From: Paguma larvata
Lineage: Eukaryota; Chordata; Mammalia; Carnivora; Viverridae
NCBI GenBank assembly: GCA_030068075.1
Contig: CM057831.1
Coordinates: 13,435,370-13,499,369 of the forward strand
Direction of reading: 5' to 3'
DNA: 64,000 nt
Under the pieces are notes generated by a model. That model made no database searches. It was not told the origin of the DNA and saw only the letters and a program-made list of their open reading frames with translations. A program made the translations under genes and the position numbers. This document shows, piece after piece, positions 10,677 through 22,409 of the stretch (positions are counted from its first letter, which is position 1; every line of letters begins with the position of its first letter).

Positions 10677-11352
10677 AAGATACAGAACATTTTCTTTACC
10701 AGAAAAAAATGTTATCTTCCTTCGCAATCTCTCCACAGCCCTAGGTAACCACTGACCCACCTTCTGTTACTGGAGATTAACTTTGCTTGTTCTAGAATTT
10801 CTTATATATTGAATCAGATCGTATGTTCTTTTGTGTTTCGTTTTTTTAGTTTACATGTTTTGAAATTCAGGCTATTGTGTATGTCTGTAATTTGTTCCTT
10901 TGTGTTGCTGTTCAATTGAAGTATATTACAATTTGTTTATGTGTGTATCTAGTGATGGATATTTGGGTTATTTCTAGGTGAAGTTATTATGAATAAAGCT
11001 GCTACAAACAAATGTACAAGTCGTCGGATCTATGTTTCCATTTCTTTCTGGTAAATACCTGTTAGTATAATTCCTCTGTACCAGGGTAGATATATGTTTA
11101 ATTTTACAAGAGACCATCAAACTCTTCTCCAAAGTGATTGTACCATTTTACATCCTGACTACAAATGATGAGAATTCCATTTCCTCCATCCTCACTAACA
11201 CTCAGTATTGTCAGTCCCTATTTTTAGCCCTGCAAGTGGGTATGGAGTAGTGTCTTTGGCTGTTTGACACTTCTTTTCTGAAGTCTCTTCAAGTCGTTTG
11301 GCTACATTTTAGATGAAGCTGTTTTTCTTTCTATTATTGATTGATAAGAATT

Positions 11353-11588
11353 CTTATATATTGGAGTGAAATAAGTCAGGCAGAGAAAGACAGACGCCAT
11401 ATGTTTCCGCGCATCGGTGGATTTTGAGAGACTTAGAAGACCATGGGGGAGGGGAAGAGGTATAAAAAAAGTCATAGAGAGGAAGGGAAGGAGGCAAAAC
11501 ATAAAAGACTCTTAAATACTGAGAACAAACTGAGGGTTGATGGGGGGTGTAGGAGAGGGGAGAGTGGGTGTTAATTGTGTTTTTCAAT
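11353..11588 (+). mobile_element. Carnivore L1 3' UTR fragment, sense
   Basis: Carries the strings aataagtcaggcagagaaagac, aaaagactcttaaatactgag and aacaaactgagggttgatgg, which recur in the sense L1 at 21720-21880. It interrupts an antisense L1, so it came later. No target duplication seen. Confidence 0.8.
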
Positions 11589-11879
11589 CAAACACAGGAA
11601 AGTTATTTAATTTCGATTAAGACCAATTTATCAATTTACATTTTGATAATTATTGCATTCTATGTCCCATCTAAGAAGTCTTTGCTTATCTCAAAGCAAG
11701 GTCGGACTTCTTTTTGTGGGAAAAATTTTGATAATGCATTCAAATTCTTAACAGATATAAGGCTTTTCATATTTTTATTTCTCCATTTGTCAGTTTTGAT
11801 GCACTGGTTTTCAAGAAATTTGTTTATTTCAAGTTTTCAATTTTTTTTTGCCATAAAGTTGTAATATTCCCCTATTATA

Positions 11880-12029
11880 CTTTTTTTTTAATGTTTATTT
11901 ATTTTTGAGGGGGGGAGGGTCAGAGAGAGGGAGACAGAGGGTCTGATGGAGGCTGCACAAGGAAGAACCCTATTTGGGGCTTGAACTCGTGAACCATGAG
12001 ATCATGGCCTACGCCACTTAGGAGCCCCC
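11880..12029 (-). mobile_element. Felid Can-SINE, shortened
   Basis: Antisense copy with poly-T and atgtttatttatttttgag. The middle is diverged and the head is reduced to cgccacttaggagcccc. Inserted within the antisense L1. Confidence 0.8.
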
Positions 12030-12514
12030 TCTCCCTATAACGCTTTCAATGCTTACAGGATCTGTAGTGATGTTTCCTTTTTTTTTTTTTTTTTTCCTTT
12101 TTAAAATTCCTGACACTGATCATTTGTTTTCTTCCTTTTCTTGATCAGTATAGCTGAGAGAATATACATTTAACTGATCTTTTACAAAAAAACAACGTTC
12201 GGCTCTGTTGATTTTTCTCCATTGCTTGCCTTCAATTTCGTTCACTTCTGCCTTTTTTTCCCTTCTATTTATTTTGGGTTGACATCGATCTCCCTGTCTC
12301 TCTCTCTCTCCCTTTCTCTTTCTTTCTCTCTCTAACTTCTCAAGGTAGCAGGTCAGATCATTGATGTAGTTTTGTTTCCCTTTATAAATACAAACATTTC
12401 AAGCCACACAATCCCCTGTAAGGCCTGCTGTGACTGCATGCCACACGCTGTGATACGCTGTATCTTTGTTATTCTTCGGTTCCAAGTATTTTCTATATTC
12501 AGAGCGATTTCTTT

Positions 12515-12730
12515 AAAAAAATTTTTTTTAACGTTTATTTATTTTTGAGAGAGAGAGACAGAGTGTGAGCAGGGGAGAGGCAGAGAGAGAGAAGGAGACA
12601 CAGAATCCAAAGCAGCTCCAGGTTCCGAGCCGTCAACACAGAGCCCAACTCGGGGCTCGAACCCACAAGGGTGAGATCATGACCTGAGCTGAAGTCGGAC
12701 ACCCAACCAACTGAGCCACCCAGGCGCCCC
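12515..12730 (-). mobile_element. Felid Can-SINE with 16-bp target duplication
   Basis: Full-length antisense copy. The perfect duplication tcagagcgatttcttt lies at 12499-12514 and 12731-12746. The host sequence is still antisense L1. Confidence 0.96.
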
Positions 12731-12770
12731 TCAGAGCGATTTCTTTCGTGACCAGTGGTATGCTGGCCTT

Positions 12771-13398
12771 GTACGGTGTCGGCTCAGCCGAGCCGGAACT
12801 GTGCTTCCCAGAATGACTTTCCGACGTCGTTGCGGGTTAGCTTGGCTACCCAAGTCGTTTTGTGTCAGATTTAGAAGGTGGAAAGGGAGCAGCACCATCT
12901 CACTTTTCACGCTTGGCAAGACGAAGCCGTCTGTGAAGCGCCGTTGCCCGTTCAGCCATGTTGTAGCTTCCCTGCTGGCTCGCCCTGTGGGCCCGAGGCT
13001 GCGTCTGAGCTCCCGTCTGCCCCGCTTCAGCTTCTCCCAGTTCTGGGCCTGAGGTGTGTTCAAGCCTCTGCCGCCCTCCACCTCAAAGCGGTGGCGAGGG
13101 GTTGGCAAAGGCCCCAGGCCGCCGTCATGAGTTCCATCGTGAGTTCCCGCACAGCCTCCCAATGCTAGTCTGTCCCTGTGGCCCCCTCATGTCCACCTCA
13201 CATTTGTCTTTCCTTCCTGACTTCCTCCTGGGCCGACTTCAGATCCCAACGCCAGACAGACACAATCAATCACCTCCTACGAACAGTCACCAGCTTTACC
13301 TGTGGTCAAATCCCTCGCTTCTCCGATGGAAACCTGATAAAGAATCTGCTTCTGAAAGTGGTTCCAGAGGTCACAATCTTAAGGATCAGACCTCTGTT
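12771..13398. other. GC-rich unassigned segment
   Basis: Markedly more GC- and CpG-rich than its surroundings. Several overlapping open frames exist in both strands, but they run through each other, lack a clear ATG-Kozak start, and match nothing I recognise. An old, unnamed repeat is possible. Confidence 0.4.
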
Positions 13399-13683
13399 GG
13401 GGTGCCTGGGTGGCTCAGTCGGTTAAGCGTCCAACTTCAGCTCAGGTCACGATCTCACAGTTCACGGGTTCAAGCCCTGAGTCAGACACAGCTCGGAGCC
13501 TAGAGCCCATTTCGGATTCTGTGTCTCCCTCTCTCTCTACCCCTCCCCCACTCACACTCTGCCTCTCTCTCTCAAAAATAAATAACACTTTAAAAAAATT
13601 AAAAGATCCCTTGCTCATGCTCTGTCTCTATGTCTCTCAAAAATAAAATTAAAATGTTAAAAAAAATTAAAAAAAAATAAAAT
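13399..13683 (+). mobile_element. Felid Can-SINE with a second SINE tail
   Basis: A full-length copy from 13399 ends in poly-A near 13605. It is followed by a further 3' piece (ttgctcatgctctgtctcta, tctcaaaaataaa, poly-A) at 13610-13683. The extra tail is flanked by aattaaaaga at 13597-13606 and 13684-13693. Confidence 0.88.
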
Positions 13684-13693
13684 AATTAAAAGA

Positions 13694-15283
13694 AAAAAGC
13701 ATCAGATCTGTGCAGACTTTTCAAATCACTGCGTGGATCCCTGAAGCTAATGGAACATGGTGTGTCAACTATATTTCATTTAAAAAATTTAAAGACTCAG
13801 TCTCTGAATTTGGTCCTGTGTTCTCTGCAAGTGGTTCTCTGATTCAATAGCTTGAAAGTCATTAATGACTCTGCTTCCAAAATTAAAGGGGATATTGGAA
13901 GTCCGGGATAATGCAGTGGCAAAACAGTGACTTAAATAATAGAGGAACTTAGACAAAGGCGATGATAAGTTCATGAGTTTTAATTCCCAGTTCAGGGTCC
14001 AATTAATTAAGGAACCCAAATGCCCTAATTGAGAATGGCCCTCAATGAGAATATGATTACCCCAAAATAAACTCTTATCTCTGTAGTTGTAGAGCCGAAT
14101 TTCTGGGGGCCACGTCAGAGTTTAATTGTGCTGGTAGCAAATTAAATTCCTACTCTTACCGACTTTTCTATGTTAAAGGTACGGCATTGATGGGGATGGG
14201 GTAGGACTCTGAAAATGAGATAAAGGTAGTAAGAGGGTTCTGCACCCCAACTCCAATGCGTGTGTGTGTGTGTGTGTGCTGGAGGGGGGATTCACACCAC
14301 CAGGGAATTCTCCGACCCCACCTGGGTGCATTACACTTCAACTCAATCTCGACTCCATCTACTCAGAGAGAGCGTCAGATTTCACAAGATAAGGCCTCAG
14401 TCCCACAAGACTGGCCACTTCAGATGCCACGTGTTACCTGTACTTCTGATGCACTGTGACAGAGGTTTTCACAACCTCCCATTCGAGTTTGAATAATGGG
14501 CTGGAGTGGCTCGCAGAACTCAGGAAACCTGTTTACTCACTAGATTACTGGCTTATTACAGAGGAAATTAAAAGATCCGAATTCAGCAGCCAGATGGAGA
14601 TTTACACAGGGCGGGGTCCTGAACAAAGGAGTCTGTCCTTGTGGCATCCAGGGCTTGGCCTGCTGCCATGCAGAAAGGTTCGGGTTCCCAAACCTATAAG
14701 CTCTCCAAACCCTCCCCTTTTGTTTTTTTCTGGAGGCCTCATTACAGAGGCGTGATCGGTGAAGTCATTGGCCATTGTGATTAATTCAACCTCCAGTCCC
14801 TCCCCCCTCCCAGGAAATAAGAGTGGAACTGAAAATCTATCCCTCTAATCACATGGTTGGCTCTCCTGGCAATCAGCCCCCATCCTTGGGTGTGGTCCAA
14901 AAGTTAGCCCATTAACATAACAAATGACACTTTTATTACTCTCCTCACTTAAGACATTCCAAGAGTGTTAGGAGGTGTGTGTGCCAGAAACGGGATGAAG
15001 ACCAAATATGTATGTTTTATTGTAAATCACATCACAGGTATATAGGCAGATTTGATGCCGCTAGGGACCTTGAGCCCATAAATTCTACCGAACCTCCTCT
15101 GCCAGGAGAAGAGAAAATTGTGTAGTAGGCAAAGTATTGTGGCAGCACTATTTAGCAGAAAGATATATGGCATAAAAGTAATATGAGTTCAGATATTGGT
15201 TCTGAGCTTATGCATTTTCTTCTATAATTAAGGGATTAAAACATTTCCAGTATTTTAAATAGCTACCATTATTGAATAATATG
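13694..15283. other. Intergenic sequence, nothing recognised
   Basis: Contains a short (GT)n at about 14259-14278. The part 14480-14900 (cattcgagtttgaataatgggctggag, cagaggaaattaaaagatcc) could be an old LTR-like repeat, but no family can be named. Confidence 0.45.
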
Positions 15284-15484
15284 TTTTTTAATGTTTATTT
15301 ATTTTTGAGAGAAACAGAGCATGAGCAGGGGAGGGACAGGGAGAGAGGAGACACAGAATCCGAAACAGGCTCCAAGCTCCGAGCTGTCCGCACAGAGCCC
15401 GACGCGGGGCTCGAACTCGCGAACCACGAGACCATGACCTGAGCTGAAATCGGACGCTTCACCGACTGAGCCACCCAGGCGCCC
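15284..15484 (-). mobile_element. Felid Can-SINE
   Basis: Full-length antisense copy ending gagccacccaggcgccc, inserted beside an antisense MIR. No clear target duplication. Confidence 0.93.
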
Positions 15485-15499
15485 TGAAAAATATCTCGT

Positions 15500-15715
15500 G
15501 TAATACCTTGTGCAGAGCCCGTTACATGCATTATCTTATTTAGTCCTTCCCCCAAACCTACGAGTCACATTCTATACTTTACAGATGAAGAAATTTGAGA
15601 CTGGGAGGGTGAATGCGTGCAAGATCACAGAGCAAACTGATGGCGAGGTCAGGATTTGAACTCAGGATTTAAACGTAGTTCTGTTTAAATTCACAGCCTT
15701 TGGTTATGCGCTAGG
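15500..15715 (-). mobile_element. MIR element, antisense
   Basis: gttacatgcattatcttatttagtcc, actttacagatgaagaaat, agatcacagagcaaactgatgg and ggtcaggatttgaactcagg follow antisense MIR order well. Confidence 0.8.
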
Positions 15716-16410
15716 ATATCACTGCTGTGATGTAAAGAGAAACGGACGCAAGATCAAAGTGCCTCGTGGTTAGCACTCGGTCATTGCTACTGTTCATTCT
15801 AAATCTGCTAACCGAAGCCCTCTTACCAGTCCTTTTACTTCCCTCCACTCTTCCTCCTAGCAGTCTCTTTCTCTAGGTTAAAGCTCCATGATCAATTCAT
15901 TTGCAAGGGTGAATGATTAACGTCGTCGTAAGCCTGCTTCTAGAAGCTTTTATGCAATCACAAAACGTCAGGCCTGTGGAGGACACTAAGGATCACGAGT
16001 TCAACCCTTAATTTGCAGAAGGAACAAGTCCAAAGAGTTACGTGGAATTATTCAACGTCACATGGTGAGCTCACAGGCGGGATGGCAACTCCGTTGAGAA
16101 GATTAAGAGAAAGACAGTGAAAGCAGGTGTTCAAATTCCCCCGAAAGCAGCTCTACTGATATCACGCAGGGCAGCTCCCCCTGGAAAGTTTTTTGTGGTG
16201 CTGGAGTTGTAGAAAAAGTAGTCTCTCTTGATGAGTGTGAAATCACTTACTGGGTAGTTATGGGTAATCCTTACAAATCCTATTCTTCAAAGTACCATCC
16301 CGTAGGAAATTAAGGAATTTGTTTATCAGACTTCTGGATTAAGAGCTGGCGTGGGAAGTTCCCACTCCCTTTAGGATGCCAAGCTTCCGGCTACTTGAGT
16401 ACTCGTTAGG
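15716..16410. other. Intergenic sequence with MIR-like remnant
   Basis: About 15960-16110 (aagatcacgagttcaacccttaatttgc, aacgtcacatggtgagctcac) resembles a further antisense MIR. The rest is unassigned. Confidence 0.4.
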
Positions 16411-16418
16411 AATTCCGT

Positions 16419-16639
16419 GGGGCGCCTGGGTGGCTCGGTCGGTTAAGCGGCCGACTTCAGCTCAGGTCATGATCTCACGGTCTGTGAGTTCGAGCCCCGC
16501 ATCGGGCTCTGTGCTGGCGGCTCGGAGCCTGGAGCCTGCTTCAGATTCTGTATCTCCCTCTCTCTGCGCCCTTCCCCTGCTTATACTCTGTCTCTATGTC
16601 TCTCAAAAATAAATAAACGTTTAGAAAAAAGAAAAAAGA
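16419..16639 (+). mobile_element. Felid Can-SINE
   Basis: Full-length and near consensus. Target duplication aattccgtg at 16411-16419 and 16640-16648. Confidence 0.96.
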
Positions 16640-16648
16640 AATTCCGTG

Positions 16649-16967
16649 CCTACTGACGAGAAGGGTTTATGTTAGACTCGATCTTAGGATTTACTTAGCA
16701 CCCAGAATGAGGGCTCAAAGTGATAGGGACGTGTTTCCTGGCTTCCTCTTCCTGTCTTCCTCCTTTCGTTCAGCAATTCAGACCGGAAGCCACTAGGTGG
16801 TGTCAAACAAGGAAGACCCGCTGTCAGGGACAGTCTGGAGCAGGAGCTGGACCTCTTGCGGGCTGAGGAAAGCTTTGTGCTTATGCAATGTTCGGTATAT
16901 GCATTACCTTTCAGAATGAATAAAAGCTTTCAAATACATTTAATTGGTGTTAAAAAAAAATGAAGAA
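16649..16967. other. Short intergenic spacer
   Basis: No feature recognised between two SINEs. Confidence 0.5.
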
Positions 16968-17183
16968 GGGTGCCTGGGTGGCTCAGTCAGTTAAGTGTCC
17001 AACTTTAGCTCAGGTCATGATTTCACAGTTCATGAGTTCAGGCCCCGCGTCGGGCTCTGTGCTGGCAGCTCAGAGCCTGGAGCCTGCTTCGGATTCTGTG
17101 TCTCCCTCTCTCTCTCTGCCCCTCCCCTGCTCGTGCTCTATCTCTCAAAAACAAATAAACGTTAAAAAAAAAATTTTTTTTTA
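16968..17183 (+). mobile_element. Felid Can-SINE
   Basis: gggtgcctgggtggctcagtcag head, complete body, A-tail followed by T-run (aaaaaaaaaattttttttt). No clear target duplication. Confidence 0.94.
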
Positions 17184-18637
17184 AATGGACTCCCAGGGTG
17201 CTGCTTTGTAAGGGAGTGACATTTGAGCAGAGACCCGCCCCCGCCCGAATGACGAGAGAGAAAGTCACGTGGGCATCTATGAGAGGGGTATTCAGGGCAG
17301 GTCTTTGGTGTGTTCGAGGAAGAAAAATGAGGCTGCTGTGACCTGGGCCTACCTTCCCGGAAAGTTATGGAACTGCGAGGAAGTTTAGAAGTTACAGACA
17401 GAGGTAAGGAACGTGAGGGGGCCAGAAGAGGGACGAGGTGCGCTCAGGTTGCCTGGAAGTCTAGAAGAGTGAGTACCAGGACCTGTGAGTCGAAGGACAG
17501 AGGATTTGAAGGACAGCGTTTGATGACGGTGCTGCAGTGTGGCACCGGTAGTCAGACACTCGGGGCTTAACTTGCGGCAGCGAACTTACCTCTCCAGGTC
17601 TTTGTTGCCCCCTTCGTCAAAGGAAGAGCCAAATTTCCTCTCTCTTCCTTTCCTTGTGCAACTGTCTTACACGTTAGATATGAAATATACACATGGATAC
17701 TGATAACTGGACAAAACACGGGCATTACAATTATGATCTCTTTGAAAGGCTGAAGAAAAAGTTCATGTAATTGGACGGGGTGGGGGAGATATTCTTTGTT
17801 ACAGACTGACCTTCCGTTCTTTCCAGTGGGGTTGTTTTTTTCTCCCCAATTTTGTTGATTTCGTTTTGTTTTTCCTGGCTGAGGCCGAGTCGTTTCCAGG
17901 ATCAGACGGTAGGTGGCGCAGTTACACTTTTCCCCACGTGCTAGCGCTCAAAGCAAGAGCATCCACACTTCTTGTCTAGACAGAGGACGTGCACCGAATC
18001 ACAAAATCTGCAGACCGGAGGGCTCTGGAAAGGTCATGTGCTCCCTCCCTTGTCTTTAGAAACTCTCGCCTCAGCCAGCCTGAAGGTGATGCATCCTGCC
18101 TGCTAGGTTCCTTCGGGCTGGGTTTAAATCTCCCCCGTTCCAGGCCTGGCCGTTTATTTTAGGCTCAACAACAAAAGAGCTGACCGAATAAAATCCGGTG
18201 TGTGCATGTGCCACCTCCCTTCCCCGTGGGGCAGCCTAGCGCTCGGTGCGGCAGGCTAGCAGACTGATTTTCCTCATTCTGATGGTTTAGTGACTACCAT
18301 CCGAGGGTTCTCGCAAAGCATCGTGGTTGTCTTAAGTTATTCCCCAGTGTTTTGGGTCCTGATAGAGACAGAGAAAACACCACGCAAGTGTATTTACAAA
18401 ATGGCGGGACTTAAAATCAGCAGGGCAAGATTTAGACCTCCCTCCCCCGCACCCCCCCCCCCGCCCCGGCCCTAGGGAGATGCTTATTCCAATAATGTGT
18501 GTCTCGCCCCGAAGGAGGTGTATGAAAAGATTTGTTTTTCAGTTGTATGCAACTAATATGCGCCTGAAATTTTTTCTATGAAGTTCTCTCCTGTCTGCAT
18601 GTTTTATCCTGTTTTTCCATTAGAAAGCCTAGCATTA
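17184..18637. other. Intergenic sequence, locally GC-rich
   Basis: About 17210-17560 reads like an antisense L2 3' region (gagcagagacc, aaagtcacgtgggcatctatgagagg) but is too diverged to be sure. A C-rich run lies at 18448-18470. The rest is unassigned. Confidence 0.4.
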
Positions 18638-18836
18638 GGGCGCCTGGGTGGCTCAGCTGGTTAAACATTTGACTCCATTTCGGCTCAGGTCATGATCTCA
18701 TGGTGCATGGGTGCCAGCCCCTCACTGGGCTCTGTGCGGACAACACAGAGCCTGCTTGGGACTCTCTCTTCCACTCTCTCTAATCTCCCCCATCCTTAAA
18801 ATAAAGAAATAAACCAAAAAAAAAAAAAAAAAAAAG
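18638..18836 (+). mobile_element. Felid Can-SINE, older, shorter form
   Basis: gggcgcctgggtggctcagctgg head, then ttaaacatttgactcc and a reduced body, ending in a long poly-A of about 22 bp. Confidence 0.9.
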
Positions 18837-19535
18837 GAAAAGAAAAAGAAAGAAAAGTAAAGAAATCACAGTGTTTCCCCCTTCTTTGGAAAAACCTAAG
18901 AGTTAATAAAGCCACATTTAGGGGTATAGTAATTTTTAACTGTTCTAAGGACAACGTTTTCATGGTCAGCCATTAATCATACTACTCAAAGCAGGTTGCA
19001 GAGTATATGTGCCCATTAGCCAGCAAGTCTAAAGGGAATAAAAGCCATGAATTATGTAAATCAGATGTTAGACACCTTTTCAATTAAACTCGCGCCCAGT
19101 TTTCTAAAGCAGGAGAGGAGCACAGCAGTCTTTTTGCGTTGCAACCTTTTCCTCCAAAATTTTATAAGAGAGCCTAGTTGTTTTCGAACGAACACATTGC
19201 TTTGGAATTAGCGGTTGATTAGCAATGGGGAAAAGGCACAGGGGCCACCTTCTGGAAGAAATGGGAAAATTCTCAGATACGAATGTTCAGATACTGTTAC
19301 TATGATTTAGGTAAATTTGTTCATTCAGCTAGTAGTTATGAGAATCTAGCGTATATTTGGCATTAGATAGGAGGTAGGAGAGAGCCACAGTTAAACAGGA
19401 ATAGCGACAAATTAAAAATGGCGAATATTTTCATAGGAAATACACAAAAGTGCTAGGGGGTCACAAGGCAGTAGGACCTAACTTAGGCTTTGGGGAGGGG
19501 GGAAGGAGGGAGGAAATGTCTCCAAAAAGGATGCA
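18837..19535. other. Intergenic sequence, repeat-poor
   Basis: No repeat recognised from about 18890 to 19330. AT-rich with an octamer-like atgtaaat at 19055-19062. It is discussed as a possible conserved element. Confidence 0.4.
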
Positions 19536-20060
19536 CCATTGCTCACAGATCTGAAGGTGACAGGTGGAAGGGCCGGTAGAAGAAGGTTCCAGGTAGAAAG
19601 AACCGGATGGAAAGGAAGTTGAGAGTTGGAAGAGCATGGGCCATTAAAGACTTGGGTGGAGGTCTAGTACAGTGAGATCATGGAATCCTGGAAAGACACT
19701 GAGGCTGGAATGCAAGGCGAAGATGTTTGGCGACAGGAAGACACCGAAGAGTGTATTCAGGGAAGTGACGGCTTGAGATCTGTGTGTAAGAACTATTGCG
19801 CTGCCTGCTGTGTGAATGGATGGGCGGTAGGGGGATATAGATTTGGAAGTTAGCACCATATAGATGTTAACGAGAGCCCTGGGAGAGGTGACCCAGGGTG
19901 TATGTGTTGAGTGAACAAAGGGCCAAGGACAGAAACCTGAATACTATTGGAAGGTCAAGCAGAAGAGAAACCAATAAAGACACTTGGAAGGAGCCCACCC
20001 AGTGAGGTTAACCAGGAGAATGTTTTGCGGCAACGAAGGCGAGAGACTGCTTCAAAATGG
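19536..20060 (-). mobile_element. L2-like segment, antisense
   Basis: agaaggttccaggtagaaag, gagcatgggccattaaagac and gtgacggcttgagatctgtg have the wording of antisense L2 3' sequence. Diverged, ends uncertain. Confidence 0.4.
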
Positions 20061-20635
20061 AAGGAACTGTCAGTGGTAACAAATGTGGCCAAGTAGCCAA
20101 GCAAACTCAGGACCGAGGAGCATCTGGTATATTTAACACGGGGAGGTCTCGGAGGACCTTGGCACGAGCCATCTCAGTAGGGTGGAAGGAGCAGAGTTAG
20201 CCTGTGGTGTGGTGTGCAGTGACTGCTTAGTGAGGACATGGAGATGGATGACTCTTCAAGAAGTCCAGCAGCAAATGTGGAGCAAAGGCGGAGCCAGGGG
20301 TGGGGGACTGGGCATTCGGTCAAGGTGGGGGATGTTTTATAAATACGAGAAATCTGGAGGATATTTAAGTACTGAAGGAAGTGACAGGTTGAGGGGAGGG
20401 TGTTGAACAAAGTCAGGGCGGAGATCACTGGAGGCTGGAGAGGCTGAGATTCAGGATACAGGAAGAGCAGTTGCCTCGGATGGAAGGAAGAATGTGCTTC
20501 TGCTGTCAAGGGAGGGCCGAAGGAGAGACTGGGTGTGAACATTGGCACGTTTGTGAGTTTAGTGGCGAGTACTTGAGATTGTTCTTGTCTGGTGACTCTC
20601 ATTTTCTCTGTGAGGGAAAAAGGGACTAAGGGGTA
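20061..20635. other. Intergenic sequence, L2-like traces
   Basis: Continues purine-rich in the style of the preceding L2-like segment. No clear match or gene. Confidence 0.4.
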
Positions 20636-22071
20636 CCTTTTTTCAACAGAATAGAGAACCTAGAAATGGACCCACAAACGTATGGCCAACTCATCTTTGA
20701 CAAAGCAGTAAAGAATATCCAATGGAATAAAGACAGTCTCTTCAGCAAGGGGTGCTGGGAAAACTGGACAGCGACATGCAGAACAATGAACCTGGACCAC
20801 TTTCCTACCCCACACAGAAAAATAAACTCAAAATGGTTGAAAGACCTAAACATAAGACAGGAAGCCATCAAGATCCTCGAAGAGAAAGCAGGCAAAAACC
20901 TCTTTGACCTCGGTCGCAGCAACTTCTTACTCAACACATCTCTAGAGGCAAGGGAAACCAAAGTGAAAATGAACTATTGGGACCTCATCAAGATAAAAAG
21001 TTTCTGCACACCGAAGGAAACAATCAGCAAAACTAAAAGGCAACTGATAGAATGGGAGAAGATATTTGCAAATGACATATCAGATAAAGGATTAGTATCC
21101 AAAAATCTATGAAGAACTTAGTCAAACTCAACCTCCAAAAAATAAATAATCCAGTGAAGAAATGGAAAGAAGTCATGAATAGACGCTTTTCCAAAGAAGA
21201 CATCCAGATGGCCAACGGACACATGAAAAGATGCTCAACATCACTCATCGTCAGGGAAATACAAATCAAAACCACAACGAGATACCACCTCACATCTGTC
21301 AGGATGCTAAAATTAACAACTCAGGCAACAACAGATGTTGGCAAGGATGTGAAGAGAAAGGATTTCTTTTGCACTGCTGGTGGGAATGCAAACCGGTGCA
21401 GCCACTCTGGAAAACGGTATGGTGGTTCCTCAAAAAGTTAAAAATAGAACTACCCTCCCACCCAGCAAGTGCACTACTACGTATTTATCCAAGGGATACA
21501 GGGTGTGCTGTTTCGAAAGGGCACATGCACCCCAATGTTTATAGTAGCGTTATCGACAATAGCCAAAGTATGGAAAGAGCCCAAATGTCCACCGATGGAT
21601 GAATGGATAAAGAAGATGTGGTATATATACAATGGAGTATTACTTTGCAATCAAAAAGAATGAAATCTTGCCATTTGCAACTACGTGGATGGAACTAGAG
21701 AGTATTATGGTAAGCAAAATTAGTCAGAGAAAGACAAATATCATAGGACCTCACTCATATGTGGAATTTAAGATGAACATAAGGGAAGGAAAACAAAAAT
21801 AATACAAAAACAAGGAGGGGAGACAAAAGGTAAGAGACTCTTAAATACAGAGAACAAACTGAGGGTTGCTGGAGGGGTTGTGGGGGGGAGATGGGCTAAA
21901 TGGGTAAAGGGCATTAAGGAGGACACTTGTTGGGATGAGCACTGGGTGTTATATGTAGGAGATGAATCACTGGATTCTACTCCTGAAATCATTATTGCAC
22001 TATATGCTAACTAACTTGGATGTAAATTAAAAAATAAATAAAATTTTAAAAATAAATAAATAAAATAAAAT
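20636..22071 (+). mobile_element. L1 retrotransposon, 5'-truncated: end of ORF2 plus 3' UTR
   Basis: Begins inside ORF2 (an open segment at 20666-21112 translates as the ORF2p C-terminal region: ...DPQTYGQLIFDKAVKNI..., ...[17 protein letters not shown]). A stop after SKNL and later frame changes break it. Frame pieces further on carry [16 protein letters not shown] and KMWYIYNG, typical of the ORF2p end. The 3' UTR has the carnivore L1 strings aacaaactgagggttgctgg and gcactgggtgttatatgtagg, ending in an A/T-rich tail near 22071. Only the last 1.4 kb is present, so it cannot move. Confidence 0.95.
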
Positions 22072-22165
22072 CCTTGTTGAAGCATAAGTTTTTAAAAAGC
22101 TTCCATAAACTTGACACAGAGAGAAAATTCTTAAAATGTTGTATTTTAAAAAATAGATTTAGATA

Positions 22166-22398
22166 GGGGCACCTGGGTGACTCAGTTGGTTAAGCGTCAG
22201 ACTTCAGCTCGGGTCATGATCTCGTGGTTCGTGATTCTGAGCCCCACATTGGGCTCTGTGCTGACAGCTCAGAGACTAGAGCCTGCTTTGGATTCTGTGT
22301 CTCCCTCTTTCTGCCCCTCTCCCGCTTGCACTCTGTCTCTCTCTCTCTCCCTCTCTCTCAAAAATAAATAAACATTAAAATAAAAAATAAAAAAAAAC
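22166..22398 (+). mobile_element. Felid Can-SINE
   Basis: Full-length copy with target duplication agatttagata at 22155-22165 and 22399-22409. Confidence 0.96.
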
Positions 22399-22409
22399 AG
22401 ATTTAGATA

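Larger units (their letters stand above)
10330..12770 (-). mobile_element. Old L1M-type L1, antisense, interrupted several times
   Basis: Read left to right this is the antisense of an L1 from its 3' end into ORF2: gaggtataatttcaatac, gttatgaataaagctgctac, aagtgattgtaccattttac, ccaatttatcaatttac, gccataaagttgtaatattcc, ggatctgtagtgatgttt. It is broken by SINEs at 10464-10676, 11880-12029 and 12515-12730 and by a sense L1 piece at 11353-11588. Confidence 0.85.

Noticed and set aside
12731..13503. Overlapping open frames of 83-149 codons in a GC-rich segment.
   Set aside because: They overlap on both strands, run into a SINE, show no domain and have no ATG with good context linked to splice sites.
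20666..21663. Open frames suggesting a reverse-transcriptase-related gene.
   Set aside because: They are the C-terminal part of L1 ORF2 in a 5'-truncated, frame-broken copy.
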